Assembly (NCBI GenBank): GCA_947453585.1
Contig: CANGHQ010000109.1
Span: 1-6,443, forward strand
Source: Burkholderiales bacterium
GTDB taxonomy: Bacteria > Pseudomonadota > Gammaproteobacteria > Burkholderiales > Burkholderiaceae_C
Direction of reading: 5' to 3'
Length of the DNA stretch: 6,443 nt
Made by a program: the position numbers and the translations under genes. Positions 6,246 to 6,443 of the stretch are shown here, piece after piece. The notes below the pieces were generated by a model, which was not told the DNA's origin, did not search any database, and saw nothing but the letters and a program-made list of their open reading frames with translations. Positions within the stretch are counted from its first letter, which is position 1. Each line of letters opens with the position of its first letter.

Positions 6246-6443
6246 TTAGCGTTGGCGCTCAAAAATCGCGGCAATACCTTGGCCGCCGCCAATGCACATG
6301 GTCACCAGCGCGTAGCGGCCGTTGATGCGCTCCAGCTCATACAGCGCCTTGACGGTGATCAGCGCGCCAGTGGCACCAATGGGGTGGCCCAAGGAGATGC
6401 CCGAGCCGTGGGGGTTGACCTTGGCCGGGTCCAGGCCCAGGTC
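6246..6443 (-). CDS. bktB: Acetyl-CoA C-acyltransferase / beta-ketothiolase (BktB-like), C-terminal part only
   Basis: Only the last 65 residues and the TAA (6248-6246) are in the window; thiolases are about 390 residues, so most of the gene lies beyond base 6443. The fragment carries two of the three thiolase active-site regions: NPHGSGISLGHPIGATGA, with the catalytic His at fragment residue 20, and MCIGGGQGIAAIF, with the acid/base Cys at residue 50. The nucleophilic Cys region is outside. The GSGISLGHPIGATGALI wording and RYALVTMCIGGGQG closely recall BktB of Cupriavidus from memory, rather than PhaA, whose corresponding motif reads more like GGAIALGHP. It would cleave or condense beta-ketoacyl-CoA with CoA/acetyl-CoA in the cytoplasm, in beta-oxidation or polyhydroxyalkanoate precursor supply. 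The thiolase call is firm; the choice of paralogue is tentative. Confidence 0.9.
   Translation of the reverse strand, partial: DLGLDPAKVNPHGSGISLGHPIGATGALITVKALYELERINGRYALVTMCIGGGQGIAAIFERQR

Noticed and set aside
1..6443. Mobile element, CRISPR array, phage remnant or new defence system
   Set aside because: No transposase, integrase, repeat-spacer array, toxin-antitoxin pair or atypical composition was seen; every sizeable conserved frame belongs to a known metabolic or transport family.

Overview
The window looks like an ordinary chromosomal metabolic segment of a GC-rich betaproteobacterium. Burkholderiales, probably Comamonadaceae, is an inference from protein resemblance and codon style, not a database result. 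It holds six protein-coding loci, two of them cut by the window edges and one carrying a frameshift. I see no rRNA, tRNA, CRISPR array, phage or insertion-sequence gene, and no recognisable new defence or mobile system.

Layout. 1-748 (minus) is the N-terminal part of a periplasmic general L-amino-acid-binding protein (AapJ type). 749-1107 is a divergent intergenic region with an AT-rich island and weak promoter candidates facing both ways. 1108-2841 (plus) is an acyl-CoA synthetase. Its TGA overlaps by one base the ATG of 2841-4058 (plus), a class C beta-lactamase-fold serine hydrolase/esterase, so the two are probably translated together. 4074-5122 (minus) converges on the hydrolase and encodes an NADP-dependent MDR oxidoreductase (curcumin reductase/PTGR-like). 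It is split by what looks like one missing base at a four-base homopolymer near 4445-4448. 5123-5369 is a second divergent intergenic region, with several short GC-rich inverted repeats. 5370-6155 (plus) is a 2-oxoglutarate/Fe(II) dioxygenase of the DUF2257 (2OG-Fe_Oxy_2) type. 6156-6245 is a short convergent spacer with a hairpin. 6246-6443 (minus) is the C-terminal end of a beta-ketothiolase very like BktB.

How they fit together. The acyl-CoA synthetase and the thiolase belong to fatty or organic acid activation and beta-oxidation/polyhydroxyalkanoate-type acyl-CoA metabolism. The oxidoreductase and the esterase could feed or detoxify carbonyl and ester substrates, but nothing in the sequence fixes a pathway. 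The amino-acid-binding protein and the dioxygenase (whose family includes free amino-acid hydroxylases) are not adjacent. The points most worth a second look are the frameshifted oxidoreductase, the orphan dioxygenase and the overlapping ligase-hydrolase pair.
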